DNA of 64,000 nt from Megalopta genalis (lineage: Eukaryota; Arthropoda; Insecta; Hymenoptera; Halictidae): the NCBI RefSeq assembly GCF_051020955.1, contig NC_135014.1, positions 29,629,742 to 29,693,741 of the forward strand, in the 5' to 3' direction. Under the pieces are notes generated by a model that worked only from the letters and a program-made list of their open reading frames with translations, was not told where the DNA came from and did not search any database. A program made the translations under genes and the position numbers. The first letter of the stretch is position 1, and the number at the start of each line of letters is the position of its first letter. This document shows, piece by piece, positions 1 to 10,673 of the stretch.

Positions 1-125
1 TTATTATTATTATTATTAATATTACCTAATTATTATTATTGTTATTGTTATTATAATTATCATCATCATCATTATCATTATCATCGTCGTCGTCACAGTC
101 ACCGTCATCATTATCATTATCATTA
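1..125. repeat. TTA/ATC trinucleotide-type simple repeat
   Basis: Runs of TTA, then CAT/CGT triplets, form a degraded trinucleotide microsatellite at the window edge. Confidence 0.85.
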
Positions 126-1243
126 ACCATTCTCGCGCAATGTGCATCAGTCTAGAACCGTTACCGAACAACTACGTTGCTTATAGCTCCAATGCTGTTC
201 TCATTCGTGTCCCTTTTTCTTTCGTACAGACAGACAGATGGACGGACAGTCGTTTAGTCAGGGAGACAATTACGGAGATTCTGTTTGTTTCTGTTTTAAT
301 TTCCGATATCTACAATAAAAAAAAACGAAGCTTCGCAGCGTCCTTCTCGACGCTCGACGCGTTCGGCTCGTTCAGGACCACGCGATTTCGTTGCACAGTA
401 CCTGCGTTCTTCTGTGATCACGTGCCAAGGAAGTGCCTTCCACACACTTTCTCCGATCGCTACCGTCGTCGATATTTCGTTTATCCGGTAGCCCCGATTA
501 GTTGTAAACCGTTGAACGCGAAACGAGCGACTCGAGCCTTCGATCACGCGACGATTCTTCGTGAAATCCGTGCATGCGTGTACATTACTCTGTACATTCG
601 TGTAGATGTATATCCGTGTGTATATGTATATATATATATGTATATGTAACTCCTCCATGATCACGAGGCAGATACTTTTGACCGCATGACACGCGCGAAA
701 CACTTATACGCACCCCTTGCCGGAGAATTGTACGATATATATTATTAATCCGCGATGGTCCAACATTTTTCGAATTCATATTTTTGTATAAAGATTTATT
801 ATCGTTGCACGTGCAGCAAGAAGAAAGTGATACGATCTTTCGTGCAACCCCAAAATCACTGTACTTTCATGGTTGGAGTTCGAAAAGATGTGATAATACA
901 CGAGTGTAGGTATAAATAAAATGTTGTTCCAACGAGAAACAATTGTGTGGTTTGTTCCCATCCCTTTCGTTCGTGCCGGAGAACACTCGGCAAAATTAAT
1001 TAGTGCTTCGTCACTAATTTTTATTCTTTATCGCGAAACTAGCGAAATAAATCTCCTGTTATTTATCAGTAGCGTTTAATTGAGTCATCGAATAACGTAA
1101 GATAAATGGTTACCATGGCAGACCAAATATTCGCAGTAATTACAATTTTTCTTATTTGTTGTTGCGAACATTTTATATACTTAATTATAAACGGTTCATC
1201 ATATATTCATAAGTCGGTAAAGATAATTTTTTTAAATAGTAAC

Positions 1244-1446
1244 TGCAGCGCCTCTGGCGGCGAAATATTGAAGCACCGGTCGGGGTCCGTACAGCGCCAA
1301 TTAGTCCAGCGGCGAAACACTGAAACTGGTAGACAAACTTACCGACAATTAGATTTGGCTAGTAGTTTCAGCGTTTCGCCACCTACTAATTGGCGCTGTA
1401 CGGACCCCGAAAAGAGCTTCTTCATTTCGCCGCGAGAGACGCTGCA
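1244..1446. repeat. Palindromic foldback element, copy 1
   Basis: The two halves are inverted copies. The ends read TGCAGCGCCTCTGGCGGCGA and, on the other strand, TGCAGCGTCTCTCGCGGCGA. Internal arms carry GGGGTCCGTACAGCGCCAAT and its complement. The length is about 203 bp. A diverged second copy lies near 55543-55740. No transposase is present, so this is a non-autonomous foldback/MITE-type repeat. I see no clear target-site duplication. Confidence 0.75.
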
Positions 1447-2511
1447 ATCGCTACTCTAAAGGAATGATTCTTACCGACTTTTACATTGAATCCTATGATC
1501 CGAGCGGCAAGAATCATTTGCACCTGAGTTAACAAGGGAAAACGCCAAAGCGATACTTGCCGATTTTGATGCAATTTTGGAGAAAGGGTCCGTCGTTTTG
1601 AAATCCAAGTTTAGGGGCTATTTTCACCAGTCGAACGAGAACACACGTCGATAAAATGAAACGCGTGTCGAATATTTTTCTGAGATCTATCATTAGATTC
1701 ATTAGATTCATTAAAATCGATGTTGTAGGCGTGTATCACTTTCGTCGTAAGTATTATAGGAACGAATAAAGGTTTTTCAACAAAAACCCACAGCGATAAT
1801 CTAGATAATCTCTATCTAACATAATGTGCTCTCACTCGTCAAGTAAGTGCAATAACATCCTTTCGCAAAACTTACACCGAATTCGTGACGAATACGTAGG
1901 ATAAGATAACCTTGACACAGGATAATATAATTAGTTAGCATGCAACCCCACGTGGAGTACAATAAAATCACGATTACCCGTGACATTTTGTGACAGTAAC
2001 GACAAGAACAAAATTGCATTAGCTGAATTTTTTTCGCGACCTTGATTATCTCTGTCAGTTATTTATTATTCGTTAATCTTCTTCTCCTAGATATCCACCT
2101 ATCTTTTGCCTACGGATCCTAAAGGATTCACGCGTCGCCAGGGATTTTAGGCGAACGATGATCGGTGGAATAAATTTGAAGTCATCGGGGAAGAATGCAG
2201 CGGTTGGGAATCTCGCGGCAAATCATCGCGACGCGACGGTGCGTCGTAAATTCGACGGAAGCGAGAATATTCTTGTTACACGCTCTGATTTGCATGAGGA
2301 TCCTGCGCGCTGTATTCTTAGTCCCGGGAAACTCCTAAACCCGGATGACGTAGTCCTGAGAGACAAAGCCGGCGCCTGGAACAGGTCCCGCGACTGTTCC
2401 GCGATAGAAAGAGCTGGCCGATCGCGTGTCGCCACCCACGTCGCCCCGGGCCTCTTCGTCGGGGATGATGATGATGATGATGCGTGTATCCTTTCACCTC
2501 GCTGGGGGTAT

Positions 2512-2522
2512 CCTTATATATA
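2512..2522 (+). promoter_or_regulatory. TATA box of the silk-like gene
   Basis: The string CTTATATATAC lies about 100 bases before the ATG at 2613. A TATA box here would place transcription start near 2540 and give a 5' UTR of about 70 bases, typical for insect cuticle or silk genes. This is inferred from spacing only. Confidence 0.55.
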
Positions 2523-2612
2523 CAAGTATTCGACAGGGACTCGCTTCGCAATGGTCCGTGACTCGCGGACCACAAAGGAACGATTCAACCATCCGCGACG
2601 ATTCATCCGGAG

Positions 2613-5600
2613 ATGATCGGACCGCCGGCCGTCCTACTCTTTATCGGCGCGCTCGTCGTCGGATCAGGTAACTGTTGTCGCAGCTTCTCTTTCGCCGTGT
2701 CACACGCGGTATCGCGCTCCTTCTTGCACGCGTATTTTTCAGTCTACTCGCGATTCCCTGCTCGTCCTCGCATTCCTCCTCGCTATTTATACGCGTTGAC
2801 GCATCGGATCCACCGCTGACACGTTTCGATCACTGCTTTCAGGAGCCTACAGGACCAACCCTGGCGGCGGCAGCCTCGCGTACAGTACGTATTTCCTTTA
2901 ATTTTCGCCGATGACGGAAATTAGTCGCCGAAGTCCTGTGTGCCAAGCTCGCGAGCTGCCTCGTAATAACAGCCTGCCGCCTCGCGATCAGACAATTACG
3001 AGTGGTCGTTACTTTGTACGAAAACACGTGTTACGTCCGCCAGGATCTTCGAGGATTTTCCGCTTGCTCATAGTTGCGTCTATTCTTTTTTTTATCTATC
3101 AATTTTCATCGACGATCCACGCGTAACTGGTTCGCGTCGACCGGTTTCCGTAACAATGCGAGAAAAACTCGTGTCTACTCGGGCTTGGAGTTTCGAAGAC
3201 CGCCGAGACGTGGAAACTGCGAACAACGAAGAACACGAGATAGATTAGAATTGCACGGTAACGGGACACGCTGCTCGCGCGAGCTTCTCGGGCTAAAGAT
3301 AGGATATATATATTATCTATAAATCTATAATATTATATTATAGGCCATTATATTATATTAAACGCCACGAATATAATATTATATTATATACTTATTATAT
3401 ATAATATTATATATATAATAAATATATAATATAATATTATAGATTACATAATATAATATTATAATCGTGGCGTTTGGAAAATTCGGAGAATGTATTATAA
3501 TACCGTATTGTCGCATTGCTGCAGGCGGCGCGTCCGCATCCGCCTCCGCTTCCGCGAATGCAGGCGCGTTCGCGCTGAGCGGTTCGGATGCGTTCGCCGG
3601 CGGCGTTCCCGGAAGTGGCCATGACGGCCACAAGGGGATCCGCAGCTACGACGGCGCCGGATACGCGAACCAGAACCAAGAAGGCAGCGATCATGGCCAT
3701 CCGTCTAGCCATCCGGGTGCCGGAGGCAAGGTCGACCGGAACGGATGTCCCAAGTGCCCGAAGCAATGGGAAGACGAGGAAGACTGGGAGAAAGAAGAGG
3801 AGGACTGGGAGGAGCCGGAAGAGGAGAACGACGATGACTGCGACGACGGGGACGACGGTCAGTACAGGCCGGAGCATCACCATGGTCATAAGAAGAGACC
3901 TGGCGGGTCTGGAGGAGTGCAGAAAATGGGTACACCGGGCGAGGGTGCGGATTCCTGGACCTCGGGGCCTGTTAAAAGTGGACCGTTGAGTGGAGGAAGT
4001 CCATCGGCGGATTCTCCTTGGAACAAACCATCGGGACAACAACCTGGTCAACAGGCTGGACAGCAACCTGTAAAGCAAACCGGCCAGCAACCTGGGCAAT
4101 ATCCTGGACAGCAACCGGGTCAGCAACCTGGACAATATCCTGGACAGCAACCGGGTCAGCAGCCTGGCCAGCACCCTGGACAATACCCTGGTCAACAACC
4201 TGGTCAGAAACCTGGACAATATCCTGGACAGCAACCAGGCCAGCAGCCTGGCCAGCACCCTGGACAACAACCTGGTCAGAAACCTGGACAATATCCTGGC
4301 CAGCAACCTGGTCAGCACCCTGGACAATATCCTGGACAACAACCTGGTCAGAAACCTGGACAATATCCTGGCCAGCAACCCGGCCAGCAACCTGGACAAT
4401 ATCCTGGACAGCAACCAGGTCAGCAACCTGGCCAGCACCCTGGACAATACCCTGGACAGCAACCTGGACAATACCCTGGACAACAACCTGGTCAGAAACC
4501 TGGACAATATCCTGGCCAGCAACCAGGCCAGCAACCAGGCCAGCAACCCGGCCAGCAACCTGGACAATATCCTGGACAGCAGCCAGGTCAGCAGCCTGGC
4601 CAACACCCTGGACAATACCCTGGACAGCAACCTGGTCAGAAACCTGGACAATATCCTGGCCAGCAACCAGGCCAGCAACCTGGCCAGCAACCTGGTCATT
4701 ACCCTGGGCAACAACCTGGGCAACAACCTGGACAATACCCTGGACAACAACCTGGACAGCAACCCGGACAATATCCTAGTCATCAACCTGGGCAGCAACC
4801 TGGTCAAAAACCTGGACAATATCCTGGACAACAACCTGGACAGCAACCTGGGCAATATCCTGGACAGCAACCTGGGCCATTCCCTGGGCAAAAACCTGGA
4901 CAACAACCTGGTCAACACCCTGGACAACAACCTGGTCAAAAACCTGGGCAATATCCTGGACAACAACCTGGACAAAAACCTGGGCAATACCCTGGACAGC
5001 AACCTGGACAACAGCCTGGAAGCGGCCCTCACCCGAACGAACCCGCCGGAGGCTGGAACGATGGACCCCAAACAGGTTCCCCGTGTTCCAGTACTCCTCC
5101 ACCTGGGTCGAGTTGCAGTCAAGGTCAGTTAAATATTTGACGACTTTTTCTTCGAAAGGCTCTTCATTCCAACAACTGGTTTCGAACACCGAGAAAAAAG
5201 AAACTCTCGAGCAAACAATATATCTGATCGAATGCGTTCTCTGTTTAGGCTCCAGCGGCGTTGGCCCCGTGAAAAACGTTCCCGTGCCAGGAATCCCTGC
5301 TTATCAGAACCCCGCGCAGGGGTCGCCAAATGGATGCACTTCCGGTACTTACGGCAATTGTGGAAACACGCCCGGTGACCAACCCGGTTCCCCATACGGC
5401 GGACCTTCTTCTGGACAACCAGGCGGCCCGGGGGGTCCCGGCGGTCCAGGAAATTCGGGTAATCCATGGAATCCATCCGGCGCGAAGAATCCAGGGGCTC
5501 CGGGCAGTCCAGGAGGATGGGGCGCTCCTGGAACTTCCGGAAGTCCGTGGACTCCGGGAGGTGCAAAGTCTCCGAGCGGTTCGGGCAGCCCAGGAAGTTC

Positions 5601-8600
5601 GGGTGGTCCCTGGGACTCGGGAAATCCAAAGAATCCAAGCGGCCCTGGGGGCTCGGAGAGTTCAGGAAGCTCGAGCAGTACCTGGGATTCCGGGAATCCA
5701 AAGACTCCAGGAAACGCGGGCAGTCCTTGGAATCCCCAAGGTTCCGGCAGTCCAGGAAGCCCGAGCAGTCCTTGGAATTCCGGAGGTCCGAAGAATCCAG
5801 GAAGCCCGAGCACTCCTTGGAATGCAGGAAGTACGAAGAATCCAAGCGGACCTGGAAGCTGGAACAAGCCGCAGAATGTCGCAACCGCGTTCGCTGGTGC
5901 TGGCGCCTATGCCGGAGCTTTCCCCGGCGCGCCACTTCCTGGACACGGGCCTAACGTAGGTGCTCCGGGCCCTAGCGGAGGACAGAAGCCACCTAACAGT
6001 CCTGCAGGTTGGAATCCGAACGAATACGACAACGCGAACGGCAGCCCTTCGGGGTCTGACGCCACGCCGCACGCTCCACAGTTTGGAGACAAGAAACCAG
6101 ATACTGGTAACGCTCCACAGTGGCCAGGTTCGCCGTCTTCCAAGCCGAGCCCTGATCAGGACGGTTACAATCCGGAGAATGTAAAAGGACAAGGCAAGCC
6201 GAACCGTGGCAAGCCGAACAGGCGGAAGCCTACCAGCGACGAAGACAGCAAGATCTTCCACATAAACGTGATCCCTGCTCCGGGTACTCCGGTCGGCATG
6301 AAACCCCACGACACCACCAAGACACCTTATAATCCGTCGAAGCCGGGCTCCGATAATGGACCTTCTGACACCACGGAGAAACCTGGGTATCAACCGGGTC
6401 CTCACGACGGACCTGGAACAACGAAGCCTGCCTATAAACCTGGTACTGGAGTCCCGAAGCAGCCTTATCAGCCCGGTCCCTACGGTGGCCCTGAAACAAA
6501 GCCTGGTCAAAGTCCCTATCAACCTGGGCCACATGGAGATACTTCAAAGCCTTCCCCTCAATCAGGACCAGGAAGTTCACCCTATCAGCCTGGTCCTTTC
6601 GGCGGCCCTGAACCAAAGCCTGGCCAGAGTCCCTATCAACCAGGACCTTACGGAGGTGCGGGACCTACTAAGCAACCTTACCAACCTGGTTCGCCTGGTG
6701 GCCCTGAAGCAAAACCTGGCCAGAGTCCCTATCAGCCTGGTCCTTCCGGCGGCCCTGAACCAAAGCCTGGCCAGAGTCCCTATCAACCAGGACCTTACGG
6801 AGGTGCGGGACCGACTAAGCAACCTTACCAACCTGGTTCGCCTGGTGGCCCTGAAACAAAGCCTGGCCAGAGTCCCTATCAACCAGGACCTTACGGAGGT
6901 GCCGGACCCACTAAACAACCTTATCAACCTGGTTCGCCCGGTGGCCCTGAAACAAAGCCTGGCCAGAGTCCCTATCAACCAGGACCTTACGGAGGTGCTG
7001 GACCTACTAAGCAACCTTACCAACCTGGTTCGCCCGGAGGCCCTGAAACGAAACCAGGCCAGAGTCCCTATCAGCCTGGACCATACGGCGGAACTATAAA
7101 ACCTTATCAACCTGGATCTTACGGAGGTCCAGTCACCCCTAAACCGTTCCATCCCAGTGGCTCACAGGTCCCGAACATTGGAGGCAACATACCTGTTCCA
7201 GAAAGGAACTATCCCGACACTCAGAAACCCCTCGGCGAGCATCCTTCAGGCGGCGCTGGTTGCTCCGGTCAGTCTTGCGGAGGCGGAAGCGGATGCGGCG
7301 GCTCTTCGGGTCAGCCTTGCGGAAGCGGAAGCGGATGCGGCGGGTCTTCGGATCAGCCTTGCGGAAGCGGATGTAGCGGGTCTCCGGATAAGAAACCATG
7401 CAGCCAAGGAGGCGCGACCGGCGTGGACAAAGTTATCGGTCCGATCGGCTCTGACGGCCTCTCCCAGAGTCCACAGAGTCCATTCCCTGGAGCAGGCGGC
7501 GGTGCTCCCGCAGGAGCCGGCGGTCAAGGATGCGCTTACGGTAGTTGTCCACCCGGTTCTCCAAATACTGGAGCAGGTGCTGCACCCGTATCTTACGACG
7601 GTAACCCGTTCCTGACTGGAAAAGTGTCCATCCCTGTTGGAGGTAATCATTGTTAATAAATTCATAGTGAACAGACGCGAACGATAGACTCTATATATCT
7701 AGCCGCATCAGAAGTTATTTATAACTCGGCTTAATAACAAACCGACAAACAAAGAACAAAGCAACAAACCTAACTCGTCTTAAATATTTCAATTAGGACC
7801 TTCGGGTGGCTCGCAACCGGGAACCGCCGACAAGCCGCTCGGCCTTGGGAACCCGTTCTTCGGAGGTTCACCGGCACCTGTAGGAGGCTCTGGCGGACCC
7901 GGAGGATCAGGATCGGGACCTGGACCGGCTGGAAAGCACGAGTTTCCGCCTAGCGGAGACGCCCAGAAGCCCATCGGCAACGATAATCCCTTCTTGGGTG
8001 GTCCTGCGGGCTCGCCTGGCTCCCCTGGATCCCCGACCTTCGTCGACAAAGTACACCCGGATGCCTCAGGGTTCTTCCATCCACGGCCTGGCTCGACTTT
8101 CGACCACGACGGGCCGCAGCAGAATCCTCTGGCGACGAATCGCGGCTCCGGAAGCGGCGGTGGCGTCGGCGTCGGCTCCGACGGCTTTGGAACCGGTCCT
8201 GGAGCCGGCTTCGGAGCCGCCACAGCCGGAAGTGCCGGCTTTGGAGCTGCTCCGGGACACGGCGCCGACTTCGGCGCTGCTCCGGGACACGGAGCCGGCT
8301 TCGGAGGAGCATTTGCCGGCGCCTTCAGCAGCGCCCAGGCCTCCGCAGGTGCGTTTCAATAATTCTCGAAGGCTCCGACGCGCGGCAATTAATACAACCG
8401 AATGGACGATGAATCTTCTCGCTTGCCCGACGTTTCAATGACAGCGCAGAACGTTTCCCACGGTAACGCATTTTAATCAAACGCGCAGCCTGATAATTGG
8501 CTGATCGCCGATCGGTCGTTTCCGGTCCGTTTTAAGGATCGCGTTGTGTAACCGTCAGCGAGGATTATTGCGCGTAGAGATTGAAATGAAACGAACGGGT

Positions 8601-9324
8601 CTGTGTTGCAGGTGCGCAAGCTGGTTTAGGCCACCCGAACGGAGGAAGCTGGACTGGAAGCAACGCCGGCAGCTTGGCCGGCAGCCATGCCGGAAGCGGA
8701 TCGTGGGCCTCGAGCGGAGCTTCCGCTTTCGCGGGTAGCAGCGCCGGCGGTAAATTTCACGGTCTTTTGGAATCGCGCGGATTCTGCGAGTCGTGCGGGA
8801 ATTATTCTGTTTAAACAATTAAGTTAACCGACTACAGTAAATTCTCCCTAATTTTCCTTCAGCTTGTACACAAAAATGGACGATATGGGAAGAGGAGATA
8901 CGATTATATTCGAGTCTCGCGGATCGTTTTTATAGTTGCCGATTGTCGAGGTTATTTGCAACAATTTATCTACCTATTTTCATTTATCGTCGACAATTAT
9001 AGTCGACAATTATCGACGACAATTATTTCCCTTTCTGTTTCTGTTCTCTTTCCATTTTTGTCTACAAGCTGAAGGAAAATTGGGGAGAATTTGCGGTATT
9101 CTTATAAAATTCGATGCTTGTTGAGAGACGAACGTCGACGGTGGCTCGAAACGACTCGCCGCGATTAGACTAGCCTTCCGCGACGAGTCTTTTTTTTGCC
9201 GGCAAGCGAAACTTGATCGCAGAAGAATTCCGGTCGAATGTCGTAGAACGGAATTTCCCGATAATTTGATCCCGTAACAGGACTAATTAACGTTCCAGGC
9301 TGGTCCGGTTCCGTCAAAGGTTAA
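2613..9324 (+). CDS. Secreted Pro/Gly/Gln-rich silk-like or cuticle-like structural protein (7 exons)
   Basis: Seven exons join in frame: 2613-2667, 2843-2884, 3525-5123, 5249-7642, 7797-8348, 8612-8749 and 9299-9324, giving 4,806 nt and 1,601 residues. Every junction has GT/AG and every intron is phase 1. Residues 1-18 (MIGPPAVLLFIGALVVGS) form a signal peptide. Then follow an Ala/Ser run (ASASASASANAGAFA), an acidic patch (about 114-145), a long PGQX tetrapeptide tract (about 198-532), collagen-like Gly/Ser/Pro sequence, a basic KPNRGKPNRRKP stretch, PYQPG repeats of about 30 residues (about 969-1186), a Cys/Gly cluster (about 1234-1283), and a Gly/Ala/Ser tail ending GWSGSVKG. I see no enzymatic domain and cannot name the family. 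The composition fits silk, cuticle, egg-shell or other extracellular matrix. The frame is well supported; the function is inferred. The number of PGQX repeats is likely polymorphic and prone to assembly error. Confidence 0.85.
3360..3475. repeat. AT-rich hairpin in intron 2 of the silk-like gene
   Basis: AAACGCCACG at 3360-3369 pairs with CGTGGCGTTT at 3466-3475. The whole interior is ATAATATTATAT-type sequence that continues the pairing, so the segment is one long imperfect palindrome ending 49 bases before the exon 3 acceptor. It may be a small foldback MITE or an expanded AT cruciform. Confidence 0.8.
4033..5023 (+). repeat. 12-bp coding minisatellite encoding PGQX
   Basis: Exon 3 carries about 80 tandem 12-base units encoding Pro-Gly-Gln followed by Gln, Tyr, Lys or His, arranged in higher-order blocks such as PGQYPGQQPGQQPGQ. 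The third bases vary (CCTGGACAG, CCAGGCCAG, CCGGGTCAG), so the protein motif is kept while DNA copies differ. The Gln/Pro/Gly motif is of the elastomeric type seen in spider silk GPGQQ and wheat glutenin. Confidence 0.9.
6460..7110 (+). repeat. Coding repeat of PYQPG/GGPETKPG blocks
   Basis: Exon 4 encodes about five tandem blocks with the pattern QSPYQPGPYGGAGPTKQ followed by PYQPGSPGGPETKPG. Adjacent blocks are nearly identical in DNA, suggesting recent unequal crossing-over or gene conversion. It is part of the secreted structural protein. Confidence 0.85.
8833..9098. mobile_element. Palindromic TA-flanked MITE family A, copy in the last intron of the silk-like gene
   Basis: Starts TACAGTAAATTCTCCCTAAT and ends with the inverted ATTGGGGAGAATTTGCGGTA. 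Internal arms carry CTTGTACACAAAAATGGACG and the matching TTTTTGTCTACAAGCTG. Related copies lie near 13612, 19860, 22428 and 26551. TA ends fit a Tc1/mariner-type source. No transposase is encoded. Confidence 0.8.
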
Positions 9325-9524
9325 CGGCGGAGGTGCTGACACGCGAGAGCAAAAGGACGGACGACACGGAAAGGGGCACGATGTCGTTGACGCCAGGAGA
9401 TCTTCGCATTAACACGCCTATCGGTCGTTAATGCTCGCTTTTGCACGCTAATTTCGCTTGTAATTTATTGGAATCCGCTGGCCGTCCCGCGAGATACAAT
9501 CACGAGATACAATCTTGCGCGAAG

Positions 9525-9530
9525 AATAAA
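9525..9530 (+). terminator. Candidate polyadenylation signal, silk-like gene
   Basis: AATAAA occurs 201 bases after the TAA stop at 9322-9324. A second AATAAA lies at 9736-9741. Either could end the transcript. Confidence 0.5.
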
Positions 9531-10423
9531 AAGAATGTATTATTTCTATCCAGCGGCGCGGCTGTGTTGCGGTAATTGCCGGTGAACTAATCGCCGATTC
9601 GTCGAACAGATTGCGCCGCTATTACACGCCGAGATTACGATCGACGGCCGATGCCGCGGCGGATAATAATTGCTAATGACATAAGCGATGATCCGGTCGC
9701 TTGCCCAAACGGATCCGTAGTATATCCATTAAAACAATAAAACACGTTACGCGAGTTGTTTCATTGCTTGTGTCCGTTTATCCATCTGCCCGCAACGATT
9801 TATAACGCGGCTGCGAACGATTCGCAGTCGGGTCGCGGGTGTTCGCGGTCTGCGCTCGCAACGTCGCCGCATGAAAATCGCGGAATTATGCGTATCAGCG
9901 ATCCGACGAGAATAAATCGGCAGACGATATCGTTCGTAACGGATAGAATGACAGAATCTCTTCGAATAAACTTTGATCGTAGATCGCGATGGATGTTGTT
10001 TCAATGAATTGCATCATTGCGGCTTTTCGTTCCTTCGGCGATCGGTTGAACGAGACCGACCGCAGCCTCGCGGGATCGACGCGAGCCAACGATCGTAAAC
10101 GAATCGCGGAGACCGCGGGAATTCTGCTTACATCACTCGACGAGCTATTAGTCGTGAATTATTCATGAGCCACTGCTGGCCAGTCCGCGGATCGTCCGCG
10201 GATGAAAAATCGATACCTCATCGATTCGAGAACCGTACAAGACGCGATAGATCCGGGTTCGAGCATCGCGCGATGATCAGTCGTGTTGTTGGCGTCCGCT
10301 TCTCGAATGATTTTTAACGGCGAGACTGGCTCGAGTCGTAACAATGCTTTGACAAAAGAGCGAGACGAATGTCTGCTCGCGAGATAAAAGATAACTGTAT
10401 CAACGTATTGAAACGAGCTCTGC

Positions 10424-10429
10424 TTTATT
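10424..10429 (-). terminator. Candidate polyadenylation signal, glycine-rich gene
   Basis: TTTATT on the plus strand reads AATAAA in gene sense, 245 bases beyond the stop codon at 10674-10676. This gives a plausible short 3' UTR. Confidence 0.5.
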
Positions 10430-10673
10430 TACGATATCGTGTTCGGCGCGTTTACAATGGTATGCGACGCGCAGGTCGGGGAGACCTTCGATAAAAAAAA
10501 AAACGAGAGAACTTCAACGAGGATCGACAGGAAGAGGAATGTCGGTGGACGATCTTTCGAGAATTACAGAGACGCGTGTACAAGAGAAAACATTTTCTTT
10601 CTATTCGATCACAGGTGAAATTTACAATAATGAAGCTATCCTCCCACCGCTGGGTTCCAGGAGGTAAATGATT

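Larger units (their letters stand above)
1..2512. other. Intergenic DNA upstream of the silk-like gene
   Basis: No convincing gene. The first 125 bases are TTA/CAT-type simple repeat. A foldback repeat lies at about 1244-1446 (listed separately). Open frames here are short, without recognisable domains or codon structure. The region just before 2512 should hold the upstream regulatory DNA of the plus-strand gene starting at 2613. Confidence 0.6.
9325..10673. other. Intergenic gap between convergent structural genes
   Basis: This 1.35 kb lies between the stop codons of the plus-strand silk-like gene and the minus-strand glycine-rich gene, so it holds both 3' UTRs. Polyadenylation signals are listed separately. 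No further gene is visible. Confidence 0.7.

Noticed and set aside
2158..2616. 152-codon frame overlapping the TATA box and start of the silk-like gene
   Set aside because: It runs across the predicted promoter and has no signal or domain. The 2613 start with a signal peptide and clean splicing explains the locus better.
3437..5122. A 561-codon open frame on the minus strand opposite the PGQX tract
   Set aside because: It is the mirror of the 12-bp coding repeat; low-complexity Leu/Arg translation, no signal peptide. The plus-strand frame has correct splice sites on both sides.
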